This document shows positions 41,351 to 53,600 of a stretch of DNA of 64,000 bases, in pieces. The translations under genes were made by a program, and so were the position numbers. The notes below the pieces were generated by a model. It saw only the letters and a program-made list of their open reading frames with translations, was not told where the DNA came from and made no database searches. Every line of letters starts with the position of its first letter. Positions within the stretch are counted from its first letter, which is position 1. This stretch comes from Pectinophora gossypiella (Eukaryota; Arthropoda; Insecta; Lepidoptera; Gelechiidae), in the NCBI RefSeq assembly GCF_024362695.1, contig NC_065427.1, forward strand, positions 1,426,001-1,490,000, read 5' to 3'.

Positions 41351-42530
41351 GTAAGGCAAGAGTAGGGTTTTTATTGTTAATAAGTTAGGAACGTTTTAAT
41401 AACTGGTAGGTAGGTACCGTGCGTGAAAAATCGTGGCAGTAGGTGTTCTACTTCAACAAACAACATTTTTAAACGTTGAACCACTAAGCATCTAAATACA
41501 AGAGAATGAAAACTCCTACCTAGATATCAACATCGTATCTCACACGCGTAACGTAGCCGCGCGTAAGTTTAGCGTCTGTGTGGCGCGTTGTTCGACTTAC
41601 ATTGCGGCACAGTAAAAATTGAAAATCTTAATTAAACATTTGCGACAAGAAAAACACCCACCATCGTTTTTAGTACAATAAAATAGGCGTTCCATTTTTT
41701 TTTTCGTTACGATGTCACTAACACCCTGTATATGGATACAGTCCGAAATAAATAATTTGAATTTGAATTTATACCCAAAAACAAATATAAAAGATGCATA
41801 TGTCTGTTATCCATTAGAAGGTTAAACAAAGGCAAATTTGTATAGCGCCATCTACATTTTTTTTTGCGGAACTTACCCTGGAAAGTCCCTCGTTGCATAT
41901 ATAAAGTTGCCAGCAAAGTCACATTGCCGTGCCGTCACCAAGAACTTAGCCTAAATCGGTCCTTATGAATTACGTATGAAAACAAACATTTGAGTGCGCT
42001 CGAATTCTGATTTAAAACATAAAAGCAGACACTGTAAATTAGATGACACAGATTGTTGTGTACTAAGCCCTAATGGGCCTAACAGTATAAAGCTACTAGA
42101 TCTTAGAAACGCCAAATTTCTGCTAGCCTGTACAAATTCAAACACACCCTTACATATTTTTGAAACGACAAATTGAATTGTTACGAAATTCAAAAGCTGG
42201 TCCCAAAAACAACTCATGCCGACGATCTGATAATAATAAACTACAAAAATTCATTGCAACTTTTTGGTCTTCGAAATAATTACCGATACTTACAGCGCGG
42301 TGCAATTCTACGTAATTCAAACTGTCGATTGTTCCATATTATTCATGTTAAAATTAAATAAAATTATAACTTTTTCCAGGTAAATGTGTCCACATTTATA
42401 CCCTGTAATTCCATGCACGTAAACAATTAAACACAACTAGAATTTATGCGTAAAATTTACATTAAACCGATGAGTATTTACACAACCAAACCTAATTATC
42501 TTGGCATACCACAAAGGAAAATACGAAAAC
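41351..42530 (+). other. Gene-free stretch
   Basis: Contains an M3 MITE end at 41698-41740 and a LINE tail trace TTTGAATTTGAATTT near 41757. Small frames on both strands at 41960-42220 lack support. Confidence 0.5.
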
Positions 42531-42534
42531 AGTA

Positions 42535-42683
42535 CGGTCACGATTACTAATAATAATATGTATACACTTTGAAACCATGTCACATTAACTTTCTTTGACA
42601 AATTAAACCGTAAGTCTTATTAAATAACAAATATTAATGTGCGACAGGGTTCTAAAGTGAGTACACGATATTGCTCATGACTA
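42535..42683 (+). mobile_element. TA-flanked MITE M4
   Basis: TACGGTCACGA ... TTGCTCATGACTATA with TTTGACAAATTAAACCGTAAG inside. Confidence 0.75.
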
Positions 42684-43127
42684 TAGATATTTGTTATTAT
42701 CTCAAATATTTTTTTTTTAATCCTGAAATTGAATTATAATCATGTTAATTTAATTTATTTTCCAATTAATTAATTTCAAGACTGAAAAATGTTTGCAACA
42801 TGTATCTATTAAATTACCTTATTGGAAAAGGTTGTCATGGTCATACATTGATTTCAGCAAATGAAACTATATGTTACTGATTAGATATAGAATAATACAA
42901 TATGAAAATAGATCACTTATTCATTCTTGCATCCATGCAAGAATAGACAAGTGGCCTATTGATACAATACAATTTTACACACGGTAAAATGTCTTCATAA
43001 TTACTTTATGAATTACAACGAAAGTACGTTCATATTGCGGTGTTAGAGGGAGAAACAAAATTAGGCATGCAAAAATAATGATGCTATCCTTTTTGGAATG
43101 TTTAGATGTTCGAAATATGAACTGGCA

Positions 43128-43245
43128 GGTTAAAATGGCCACATCGAAGCAATTCATCTAAGAAAGTGCGCAATGCAAACAAATGTCAAATAGCAATATT
43201 GCTGTCTTAGATGAATTGCTTCGATGTGGCCATTTTAATCCCCTG
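43128..43245. mobile_element. Palindromic MITE M2, reverse copy with internal deletion
   Basis: Perfect outer arms (GGCCACATCGAAGCAATTCA / TGAATTGCTTCGATGTGGCC). The centre is read in the opposite orientation to 27774-27938 and lacks about 36 bases. Confidence 0.85.
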
Positions 43246-45350
43246 TTATCATAGCCGGATTTGTAGACAACTCACACGCCATGCATTTTCATGTATTTTA
43301 ATATAATTTAAGAACTAAAATCTTCGTTTTCGTTTGATTCCCAAATGCTCATTTCGAAATTACTTAAAATCGCCTTATATAATATAAACCCACCACAAAT
43401 TAAAAACGTAGTACATTTTATTCGTTTAATGTTAAAACATTTTTATCGTTATTGAGATCGCATCATACAAGTACGTAAGATTTCGATTACATATTTCATC
43501 GAAAAGTTTTTATAGTATTTATTACCTAAAGAAACAGAAAACCCAACGTTTACTAAGCAACAGGTAACACAGAAGTAAGGAAGACGTGACTTAAACTGAA
43601 TAAGCCTCCAATTTTAGAAAAAAAAAACATCACTTGGAGCATGAGTAGACGACGCTGCGGGGCCGGCCGGATAATAAGGTATTTGACTCGAAGAAAAATT
43701 TTAAAATACTAATCTAGAAATAGAAGCCAGTCTAAGATGATCAAAAGAGACTAACTTATTTTCGAATTGTATTCATGAATTAAGTAACAATGAGTACGTT
43801 TGACAGATTTTATTGATGACGTCACAGAATAGTATTTCCATACAAACTCCAAGAGCTTTTGTTTTGACGTTTCGTAAAAAGTATCTCCTTTGATTAGGAG
43901 TTTCAACTAGCTTATTTCGCCGCGGACGATACAACAAAGAGAATCGTATACTACCAACGCACACGGCGGTCAAAGAGTTCACGCTGAGCACGCGTTCAAT
44001 GCTTCGCGGTCAAAAATACCGCACCATCGTCCACGCAAGGCCTTAAGGTGAAAACTAGCAAAATATATATTAACACTATCAAGAACAATACGCTTACATC
44101 CGATGCTCCGATATCAAATATCAAATTATTATGAATGAAAGGCCGTGGTCAATGTCCTTGAATATCAAAAGAATAATAAAAGTGCAAAAGCAAATAAAAG
44201 AGGTATGTATAATCATATAGTTCATGTCGCCAAAGGAAAGTAAATCTAAACTTAAAAGTCTTTTAAACAATTGTCATATCACTCTTGAAATTTCCCAAAT
44301 GATAAATAATCTAGCTCTCAATGTTTCTCAACTACGTGATATCTTAGGAAACGCCCTGAGCCAAGATTTTTGATACTTGGTCACCCTCAGGCATGTGTTT
44401 TAAATTACTGAGTAAGAGCCCTGTCATTATCCCGTAAAGCCAAGTAAAGGCCTCACTACCCAATCCATCGGGACCGATTCGTCGGGATCTGACATTGTAA
44501 TAACACATCGCGTGGTCTGGGCCACGATTTCGTCCCACATTTTATACCTTCAACCGGTGCATCGGACCCAATCTTCTTCTATCGTGTCGGTCGTGAAGTG
44601 GATTACCAACCTCATCAACCCTGCCGCCAAAGGCCCCTGACATGACTCAATCGGACCTAATGGAACGGGTAGAATGGTAACGCCTTAATGAATACCGCCG
44701 TTTTCGTTATAGACAGCGACACGGCTCACAGAAAGCTCGGTGAGGTGTGGGTGCTTAGTTCCTCTTGTGATGGATGTCGTAAACCCAATTGGGATACAGT
44801 CGCGAACTTATGTTATGTTATCCGTGCTGAGACGACACTACCAAGCTTAGAAAATGTGTCTAAAGACAAGCGTTGAATTCTAAACATAAATTGGAGGCTT
44901 CGTATGGCACTAATGAAAATAAATGGGATGTCCAGTACCTATAAATGACCGTTAAATATATCTATATTATGTTCATGTTAACTCATCGTTTAAAAATTAT
45001 CATATTTTATTTTATTAAATTCGTGTTCAACTATGTCGCTACAATCGTTCGACTCGCAAGTACATATCTATAATAATAATAAAAAAAAACAAATCACAAA
45101 AAACATCAGGAAAACGTAAAAGTACAATTGGAATTAATTTATGAGAAAAAAACAGCAAACAGTAAAAAGTAACGCGTTAAAAAGCGGTGAAGGGGATGAT
45201 GTACTTTACGCCAACTGGATAACGGTTATTGGAGAAATAATGAGGAAAATAATTCTTTATGCAACTCTACTGAACCGTGTTCAGTAGTGTATTCCCGTTA
45301 GTGACAGTTTGACGACTACCGTAAGCGTATCATCGTACTATAATGTTGCC
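43246..45350. other. Intergenic repeats, no gene
   Basis: Contains a GACGTCACAGAATAG repeat (43800-43920), a decayed S2 SINE (44345-44530) and an S4-type SINE (44690-44835, GAAAGCTCGGTGAGGTGTGGG). S4 copies also occur near 54115, 58920 and 61890. Confidence 0.5.
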
Positions 45351-45453
45351 AATAGGTAAAATAAATTACCCCCGACTAATGTTTTTAATTTATTTTTTAC
45401 GGAGCAATTTTGACCTCTTATTAAAACTCTTACTTACAGTTTTAATAATATTA

Positions 45454-45680
45454 TACAGGATGTCCGTGACATCGTAACGAATACTGAGGGGGATGGATTA
45501 AGACCATGATTCTGAGTAATATCAAGTGGAATTTTCCGTCGCAAAATCCATGTTATTTCTGTTGTTTAATTATGTTAAATTCTATACCTTTGCGATAGAA
45601 AATTCCACTTGATATCAACTCAGAATCACGGTCTGAATCATCCCTCAAAATTTTCGTTACGATGTCACTTACACCCTGTA
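45454..45680. mobile_element. Foldback MITE M3, complete copy
   Basis: TACAGGATGTCCGTGACATC ... GATGTCACTTACACCCTGTA, arms of about 95 bp with a short loop. TA at the outer edges suggests a TA target. Fragments are at 11592, 39183, 41698 and 51352. Confidence 0.8.
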
Positions 45681-45999
45681 TACGTGATAAGGGATGATAA
45701 ATAGTTAGGTTAGATAGTATGTTATTTAATTTTCAATAATAAAAGTCGTTACAATGTTGGGGATTCCAATGGCAACACTATGATGAGGCCAGGTCCGCTT
45801 TTAAGTGAAGTGAGAATACTTTTATTTTACCTTTCATAGTATCATGTACTGAACCGGAATCACATCCCGGACAGTCCATACAAAAATCTCATTTTTTGCA
45901 TGAGTCACCTTACTACGTAAGTGCAAACGAGATAGACAGTCCACGCTCGCTCCCGCTTACTCCTACTAAGAGCATTTAGACTGAAGTAAGACCCAGACT

Positions 46000-46330
46000 T
46001 ATGGGGCACAACGTAGAACCCTTGCCTAGGGATATGGATGAAGACCTCAACGGTTACAGAGGCGGAGAGGAGCCATCAGTGCGGCAATGCAGGACGGAAG
46101 AGGCGAGTCATAAGAACTGTAACCTGGAACCTGACAGAGGGCAGCAGTAACTGTCAGTACTATTCAGAGGCGGATGACAGGAGTCCTAGTATGGCTTTGA
46201 AATAGACTGCTCTGGGCGCCATCCCACTCGCGTCAGACTGAGTACTGCGGGACGGAAGGTAAAGGGAAACTAAAAAATAGCATAGAGAATGCTACACCGA
46301 CAAGAGCGTGGTTCTTAAATTAGTGATGAT
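46000..46330 (+). repeat. Interspersed repeat R2, longer copy
   Basis: CAACGGTTACAGAGGCGGAG ... AATGCTACACCGACAAGAGCG. See 21845-22030 for the other copy. Confidence 0.65.
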
Positions 46331-47547
46331 GAAGACCCAGAAGGGGTGTAAGAATTGGTGCGGGGCGGAGATTGTCCCTTCTATATGTAGTATTATTCTT
46401 TATTCTATGCTTCCGGTCCAGCAAAGAAGTATGATGTTTATTCGACTCAAAATTAGTTATTCCACCTGGCGTCTAGTACAACATCTACTAGATAGAGTAC
46501 TATAAAACCTACGAAGCATTAAAAATATATCACAATACATTCTCTAAATTACAAATCATCTAAATCGAAACTAAACTACAGTTGAGATTAATAAAAACTT
46601 TTTTTTTCGATTACAGAAATAATTACATCCTTTTTTTTTAATAAAAGAAACAAGCGTGTCAGCAACAATTCCATGTTTAATTACGTAATTAATTATTTAA
46701 AAAATACTAAATAAAGTTTTTTACGCCTCAACATTGTAATACTGGAAAACAATATCTTTTTTGAACGAATTTACCGAAAAGAAATTATTATTTTTTACCT
46801 TATAACAAGACTAAAGCTATACACAGTCTAGGGAAGCTTACAGCGATTTTTTTGTTACATTTTTAATTTATTTTTTAATACACAACACCGAACACCGATT
46901 TGAAAACTGGCGGGTCAATGACCTCCGTAAGTTCAACCTTAAACTACCTAAATCCAAGAGAACACAGATTTTAAAGACGAATCGATCAAAATATATCTTA
47001 TTCATTTCATCTCACTATAACTCCTATACTTGTCCCTCCTTTACGTCTAAATTGAACACGCCCACAATTCCAAAAGTTTCAATTATTTTTCACGCGACAA
47101 AAAACTTGATTGAAGTGACCATGGCTAGAGAGAAAGTTATAATTTCTCTCAAATATTTGATTTTAGTATTATAAGATAGACAAAGATAGTATAAGCAGTA
47201 GAAATATAGTTTTATAAGACATGTCACTTCTTGCAGAGTTCAAAGTCGCGTGTACACACCACACAAGTTTAAGAGGTCCAACAGTAAACACTAAAAAGCT
47301 AATTATTAAGTAATACCAATTATTTCAAAGTATAACAGCGTTCCATTGGTTTATAAACCTTTGTGCCTTATACGGTTTTTATCGATTCTCTCTTTCTAAC
47401 TCTAATGTTCACAATTGCGTACCAGCGCCGCCGTCTCTTTCACACATCCCTGATCTTTTCACTAAGAAGCTACAGGGAAAAACAGTTCTATCTCTTTCTA
47501 CACCACGTTAAACATAGTTCCGTCTCACTCTACCGCAGAGGAGTCAC
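46331..47547 (-). other. Probable 3' region of the MAST gene and spacer
   Basis: AT-rich. On the minus strand, AATAAA-type signals occur (for example near 46869), but the transcript end cannot be fixed. No other feature. Confidence 0.4.
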
Positions 47548-47694
47548 TTACTTCTCGCCTGAAGAAGAGCTGGAGGCTCTCCCACGTCCCTTTCTCGCAC
47601 GTTTATCGTCTGTATCTCTGTCGCTCTGTTTGTCTGTAGACTGCGGTTCTGCCTGCTTAGGCGGTTGTTGATTAGGTGGGTTAGGGTTGCTGCT
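47548..47694 (-). CDS. MAST last coding exon
   Basis: Acceptor TTCTTAACAG, phase 0, 48 residues ending SSSSSGEK and TAA. The stop lies inside GAA|GTAAGT, a perfect donor, so a longer isoform is possible. Confidence 0.78.
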   Translation of the reverse strand, partial: SSNPNPPNQQPPKQAEPQSTDKQSDRDTDDKRARKGRGRASSSSSGEK

Positions 47695-50600
47695 CTGTTA
47701 AGAAAAGAAAAATTGTTACGCCACAGTTCACATTTGACAATCCCATACAAACATAATGAACCTACATACGTTCTACATGTAATATTGGCCTTTCCTCCTC
47801 GAATAGACGGGATACGGATCATACATTACGCCATTAAAATGACAATAAAAGAAACAAGGGAACACTAAATTCCACGAGTCCGCATGTCGCCTGTTAAGCG
47901 GCGTGTGGAGCGGCCGCACCACTATTTCTGGCTGGACAGCTACATCGATATACTCGCCGTTCACTGCGTAGTAACACAAGCGCTAGTTATGGTGGCGGCG
48001 ACCCCACAGAAGCAACAATACGATCGTTGCCTCATATAACATGCTCATTTTGTGCATATTCCCCTCTATAATAAGAACTCTGTGTTACCAACTATTTAAT
48101 GTCGTCTTTCCATCTCATCTGTGGTCTTCCAACAGATTCTTTCGGGACCCATCTTAAGGCATACGATCCGTTATTTCGGTATCCATCCAACATAATAGAG
48201 CACTATCTGTCCATGCTGTATTCTTCTACCGTGTGGGTTGTGAGGTGAATTACCAACCTCATCAACCCTGGTGGGTTATTACTGAGCCGCCAACGACGTA
48301 ACGACTATTTACTTACTCAGTAAATAGTAACCGGGACCAACGGCTTAACGTGCCGAAGCACGGACCATCTTACTTTTAGTACAATCAGCCTGTAATGTCC
48401 TAACCAAACTAGGGATCACAAAGTGTGTTCTTAGCGTATGGTGATTTCAGCTATCTACTCGACAATAGAGGGCGCGTTTAAACCTGTATTTGTATTGACT
48501 ATTAACATATGAACAGACAGTGCTTTCCAAATTACGGAGACACTCAGTATAAAGACCTCACCTTCTTCTTAGCGTGCTTGTCTGTCTTCTTGTTGCGGTG
48601 GTCCTCGTCGTCGCGGTCCCGTGTCCCCTTGCGGCCCATCACGCCGAGCAGCTTGCTCACCATACTGTTCTTACTGCGAGCTTCGCCGCTCGCCTCTACC
48701 TCTGGACACTGGGAAGGAAATTATACTATTAATCACACTGACATACATAATAAACAACACGCTTTCCAAAGGTCCAAAGAGATTTCTTTTTTTGGTTAAA
48801 TTTTCCCCGAGAAGTATCAGGCAAAGGAACATAGCCATACAGCCTGGTCATATGAAATTCTTCTTCATGTAATTACCAGAAGGCCTAAGCCATTTCTTAT
48901 TTTGTAGTCTTTGTCTTCAAGGTCAAGGTTCAAAGAGAATACCAGGTATTCATACTGCAAACTCCTTTGGACAAAGCCAGAAATCGTCTGACATGTCACC
49001 TTATAAAAATATCTTACGTAGACACCTACAAAATGGCAGAGATTTTAACCAGCATGGAACATTCAAATTTATCCTTTCGTTAGTCATACCCTTACCTTTT
49101 GCAAGATTTTGAATATTTACCTTGATTGCATCCAATGACTCCTGTTTCTTCAAACCTTCATACTTCTTAACTTCTGTCTTTTTCGCTTCAATCTTCTCTT
49201 GCTTCTTGATTTCTGCTTTCTCCTGCTTCTCTAGCTTCTCTTGCTTCTTCGCTTCGGCCTTTTCTTGTTTCGTTTCAATTCTCTTGACGGAACCGGTCCT
49301 TTCCATTACTTTTTCTGATTTCTTTTCTTCTTGCTTTGGTAGTTCTTGGACTGTTGCTGGTTTCTCTTCTACTCTCTCTACCTTTTCTATCTTCTTGACG
49401 GAGTCTTGTTTCTTGAGTTCTGGTTTATCTTTTTCCCTTGTTTTCTTGTCTTTTCCTTTCGTGTCCTCATCTTTGAGGCTAGAGTCTGATTTCTTTCTTG
49501 TTTTGGGCTGCGTGTCAATGTTCGGTGGTGTTTCTTGTGTTGTGTTTGACTTTTTGGATTTGTCTTCTGCTGTTGTGTGCGTCGTTGTCGATGTTTCTGT
49601 GCTTGAACGGCTGTCGTCTGAATACAAACAATATTATGAGAAAATGTTTTGAGAAATTAAATCGTTGATCCGACTTTGGGTAACGATAGATTGCAGTTTG
49701 AACTGCAGAATTTCATAGCAACGTTGTATTTAACAAAATATTATTTCTTACTTTGTTATTAGAAAGCTTTTGGAGTCGGTTTATTTTTTAAACTACTTTT
49801 TTATTTATGGTAAGGCGGCCAATAATTATTATTGAACTATTGAGATTGGATAATACAGGGATAGATACCGCCGCCTTTAGTGCCTATTTTATTCGTCTAT
49901 ACATGTTTATGTTTTTTTAGTGAAATAAAGATTTTTTCATTGTACTTACCAACAATATCTCGCGACGTGTCCAAGTTAGATGCGTCAGCAGACGTGTCCG
50001 CGGCGAAGGACTCGTCCGACAGCGACAGAGAGGCGAAAGACGTGGACGCATCGAACTTGCTGTCCAGACTCGTCTTAGGAGACGACGTGAAGATGCTCGG
50101 CGTCGTTTGTTTGGCTGGCGTCCTGTGGGGACGTGGTGTTAGTATTTAAGGGCATAAAGCGAAGACTAAAAATGAACAAGGTTTTAAAAAAATCTTCTCA
50201 GTTCATGTGCTCTACAGGACGCCATATTGAATTTAGTGTGACATCTCATAGCCTATAACCACCGGACAATCAAGACGCTCCTAGCGACACCTCATTTGTT
50301 AAATTCTGAGAAGGATCTTAGAAGTTAGGAGGGAACAGACGTTCACACATAGCGCTCAAACACATAAACACAAGCCTTTGGCGGCTCAATAGTAACCCAG
50401 ACACCAGGGTTGATGAGGTCGGTCGTCGGTCTAACAATGCTCACGAGAAAAGAAAATGTTATGTCATGAACGTACCTGTTAGGCAGCGCCCTAGCGTGAT
50501 GTGTGGGGAGTCCTTCTCCTCAGCACTGCGCGGCAGCGGCGGCTCGTCGGGCTTGTCCTGCGGCGGCGGCGTGGGCGGCGCGGGCGCCGGCGCACGCCAC

Positions 50601-53600
50601 ACCACGCCGCGCCGCGCGCACCCCGCCACCGGCACCGACATGGTGCTGGACACCGCGCCGCCGCAGCACAGCGGGGAGATGGAGCACTTGGACTCGGCTG
50701 AACGCGGGTGGAGTCTGTAATGGATGTAATGTCAGATTTTATAAGACCTTGTGCAAAACTCTCACTTTTTAGAGCTAATGTTAGTATGCAGAGGGAAGTT
50801 GAAGTGGCCACATTGAAGCAATTCATCTAAAAAAACAATATTGCTATTTGCCATTTATTGACAATGTAGACTTTTGCATGCGCAGATGTCAAATTGCAAT
50901 ATTACTGCAGTGTGACCTTTTTAGACCTCCAGATAGAAAATCATGTTTAAAAAAGAATAACAAGATGCATGAACGAAACACAAAGAAAATGTACGTGTGA
51001 ATGTGAGAAACTGAAAAACATGCAAAATACGTTATGATTTCAAAAAAGCGTTCGATACGACGCCATCAAATGCCTTAGATAAAGCCAGTCGCATTTTGGT
51101 CATAAGTTTTAGAAGTTTTAGTATTATCTCTGCGTGTTCGTACATGTACGCTCATATATAATGTACGTATACACTTTGTTACCCAAGTTACATTGGCTTT
51201 ATTGACTACATGAACTGTAAGTCTCATTAAATGTCAAATATGTTGATGCGACAAAGTTCTAAAGTGGATACATGACATTGCTCATGACCGTTAAATAAAT
51301 TTGAACGAAAACGCGTCAAAAATGCGGCCTGAAAGGCCTGAAAGAACCAGTACGGTGTTAGTGACATCGTAGCGAATACTGAGGGGATGATTCAGCACAT
51401 GATGAATGAATTTTCCATCGGATGAATTTTTCATTAGAACGGTGTCACTAACACCATGTACGGTCACGAGCATTAATATGTATACACTTTGGTACCATGT
51501 CACATTAACTTTTTTGACAAATTGAACTGTAAGTCTCACTGAGTGTCAAATATGTTAGTGCGACAGAGTCCTAAAGTGGTTACATTATATTGGTCATGAC
51601 TGTACAAAGTGAGCACTTCACACGCTTCGCACGATGAACTGACCTGTCGGGCGACAGCGCCCGCCGCAGCAGCGGCGAGGCGGGGTCCCGCCGCGCCCAT
51701 GCGCGCCGGCCGCCGCACTCGCGGGCCGCCAGCGGGGACGGGCTGCGCGCCTCGCAACGACTGCGATGGCGTGATGATGGGATTAGTCACGTGATGGGTG
51801 ATAAGTGTGTTCCAAATTACAGGGATTATTTTTGTTAGGAATCTCATTGGTTGATCCAATTACAAAAAAAATAAAATTCTATTTGGAACACACTTGCATA
51901 CATACACATGATAGATATACAAATATTTATAGATGAATGATCAATGATCACCGTGATAACATCTGATACATAGGAATAAGTCTCGAGTCCATATGATATC
52001 CCATAGACAACGTGATACATAGACAAGATGATGAATACCAATGTCATCCCATTTATTAGTCACATTTGATGAACGATCATGTATGAATCTTAATTCTCGA
52101 ACTATTTATAAAACCGATCATACGTTACGAGAAACGTAAGTACCCAGCTACTTTTAAGTCCCAGGGCGAGCCTGTTACCACTAACCGGGCACAGAGCCTG
52201 GAAAATACATGATATCCATTTATCTATGATCCAGACATAAATTCCAGCTCATAAAGTCGAATTCAGTGGTTTAGAACCTAATACATTATATGAATATATA
52301 ATATATGAATGTATATTGCAATTGCAAAATATCTTATAGTAGGAGATGTGTGTGTGGATGTGTGATGTATGTGGATGATGTATGTGTATATGTGTCTTGT
52401 ACTCGTACATGGTCACACACCACAGGACCACAGCTACTATTTACCACAGGACTATTTTTATTTTTTAATTGCATGGCCTGGTTACACGACCTTTAAGCAA
52501 AGTCTTTATTTGGTTTTGTTTTGTGACGTTTTGCATAATGATAGTATCAGTCTAGATTAGGCCGATCGATTCTGTTATCATCATCATCTCGAGCATTACC
52601 CCGTTTTTCACAGGGTCCACTTACCTAACCTGAAGATTTGACAGGTCCGGTTTTTTACAGACGCAACTGCCTGTCTGACCTTCCAACCCGCAAAGGGAAA
52701 ACCAGCCCAATAAGTTATGTCACATACCTCCGAAAATGCATTTCTCGGGAATGTGGGTTTCCTCACAATGTTTTCCTTCACCGCTGAGCACGTGATAATC
52801 ATTTATGATCCAAACATGAACTCGTAAACAAAAACATTGGTTTAAGCCTGTGCTGGAACCTGCGACCTCAAAGAGGCATGCGTTCTACCAACTGGGGTAC
52901 AACGGCAGTTCGATCGATTTTGTTGTATCTAACATTATTTGTGCCGGGAGGTTTTCTGGCCACGTCTTTCCCTCAGAGTTACAGATTCCGATGTGGTAGT
53001 AGTTTTACAGCTAGTTACATAATATGTAATTTAATTTTATTGACGTTCAAAAAGCGCTAACTTTGTAAGCCAATTTTGAAAAATAAATATTTTTGAATTT
53101 TGAATTACCTGGTCGGCGAGGCCGGCTGCGGCTGCGGCGACGGCGACGGCGTCCTCGCCAGCGGCGACAGCGGCATGTGTTGTAGCGACGCGCGCCGCAC
53201 CTCGCCGCTGCCGCCAGCTACCAGCTTGTGCTTTAGACCGTGCAGTGACGAAGGACTGGGTACACAAGATTAAATGGTCGTATTAAAATAGAAAATGCTG
53301 CCTATTCGGGCGGACACAATTGGGTCGTGTACGGTCACGAACATTAATATGTATATACTTTGGTACCATGTCACATTAACTATTTTGACAAATTGAACTG
53401 TAAGTCTCACTAAATGTCAAATATGCTAGTGCGACAGAGTCCTAATGTGGGTACATTATATAGCTTATGACTGTACTCGGTTCAAGATAAATTATGAAAT
53501 TCTGATTACTAAATAAAATCCGTATAGTCGCGTATAGTCGCGTCCAATAGATCTGGACGCGACTATATTTGGACTTTTCTATAGTAGGACGTTTTCTGAT

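Noticed and set aside
49122..49652. Plus-strand frame resembling a Phe/Ser-rich membrane protein
   Set aside because: Antisense of the Lys/Glu-rich MAST exon. The MAST strand has splice sites and phase support.
50466..50826. Several GC-rich frames on both strands
   Set aside because: Shadows of the MAST exon 50714-50476.
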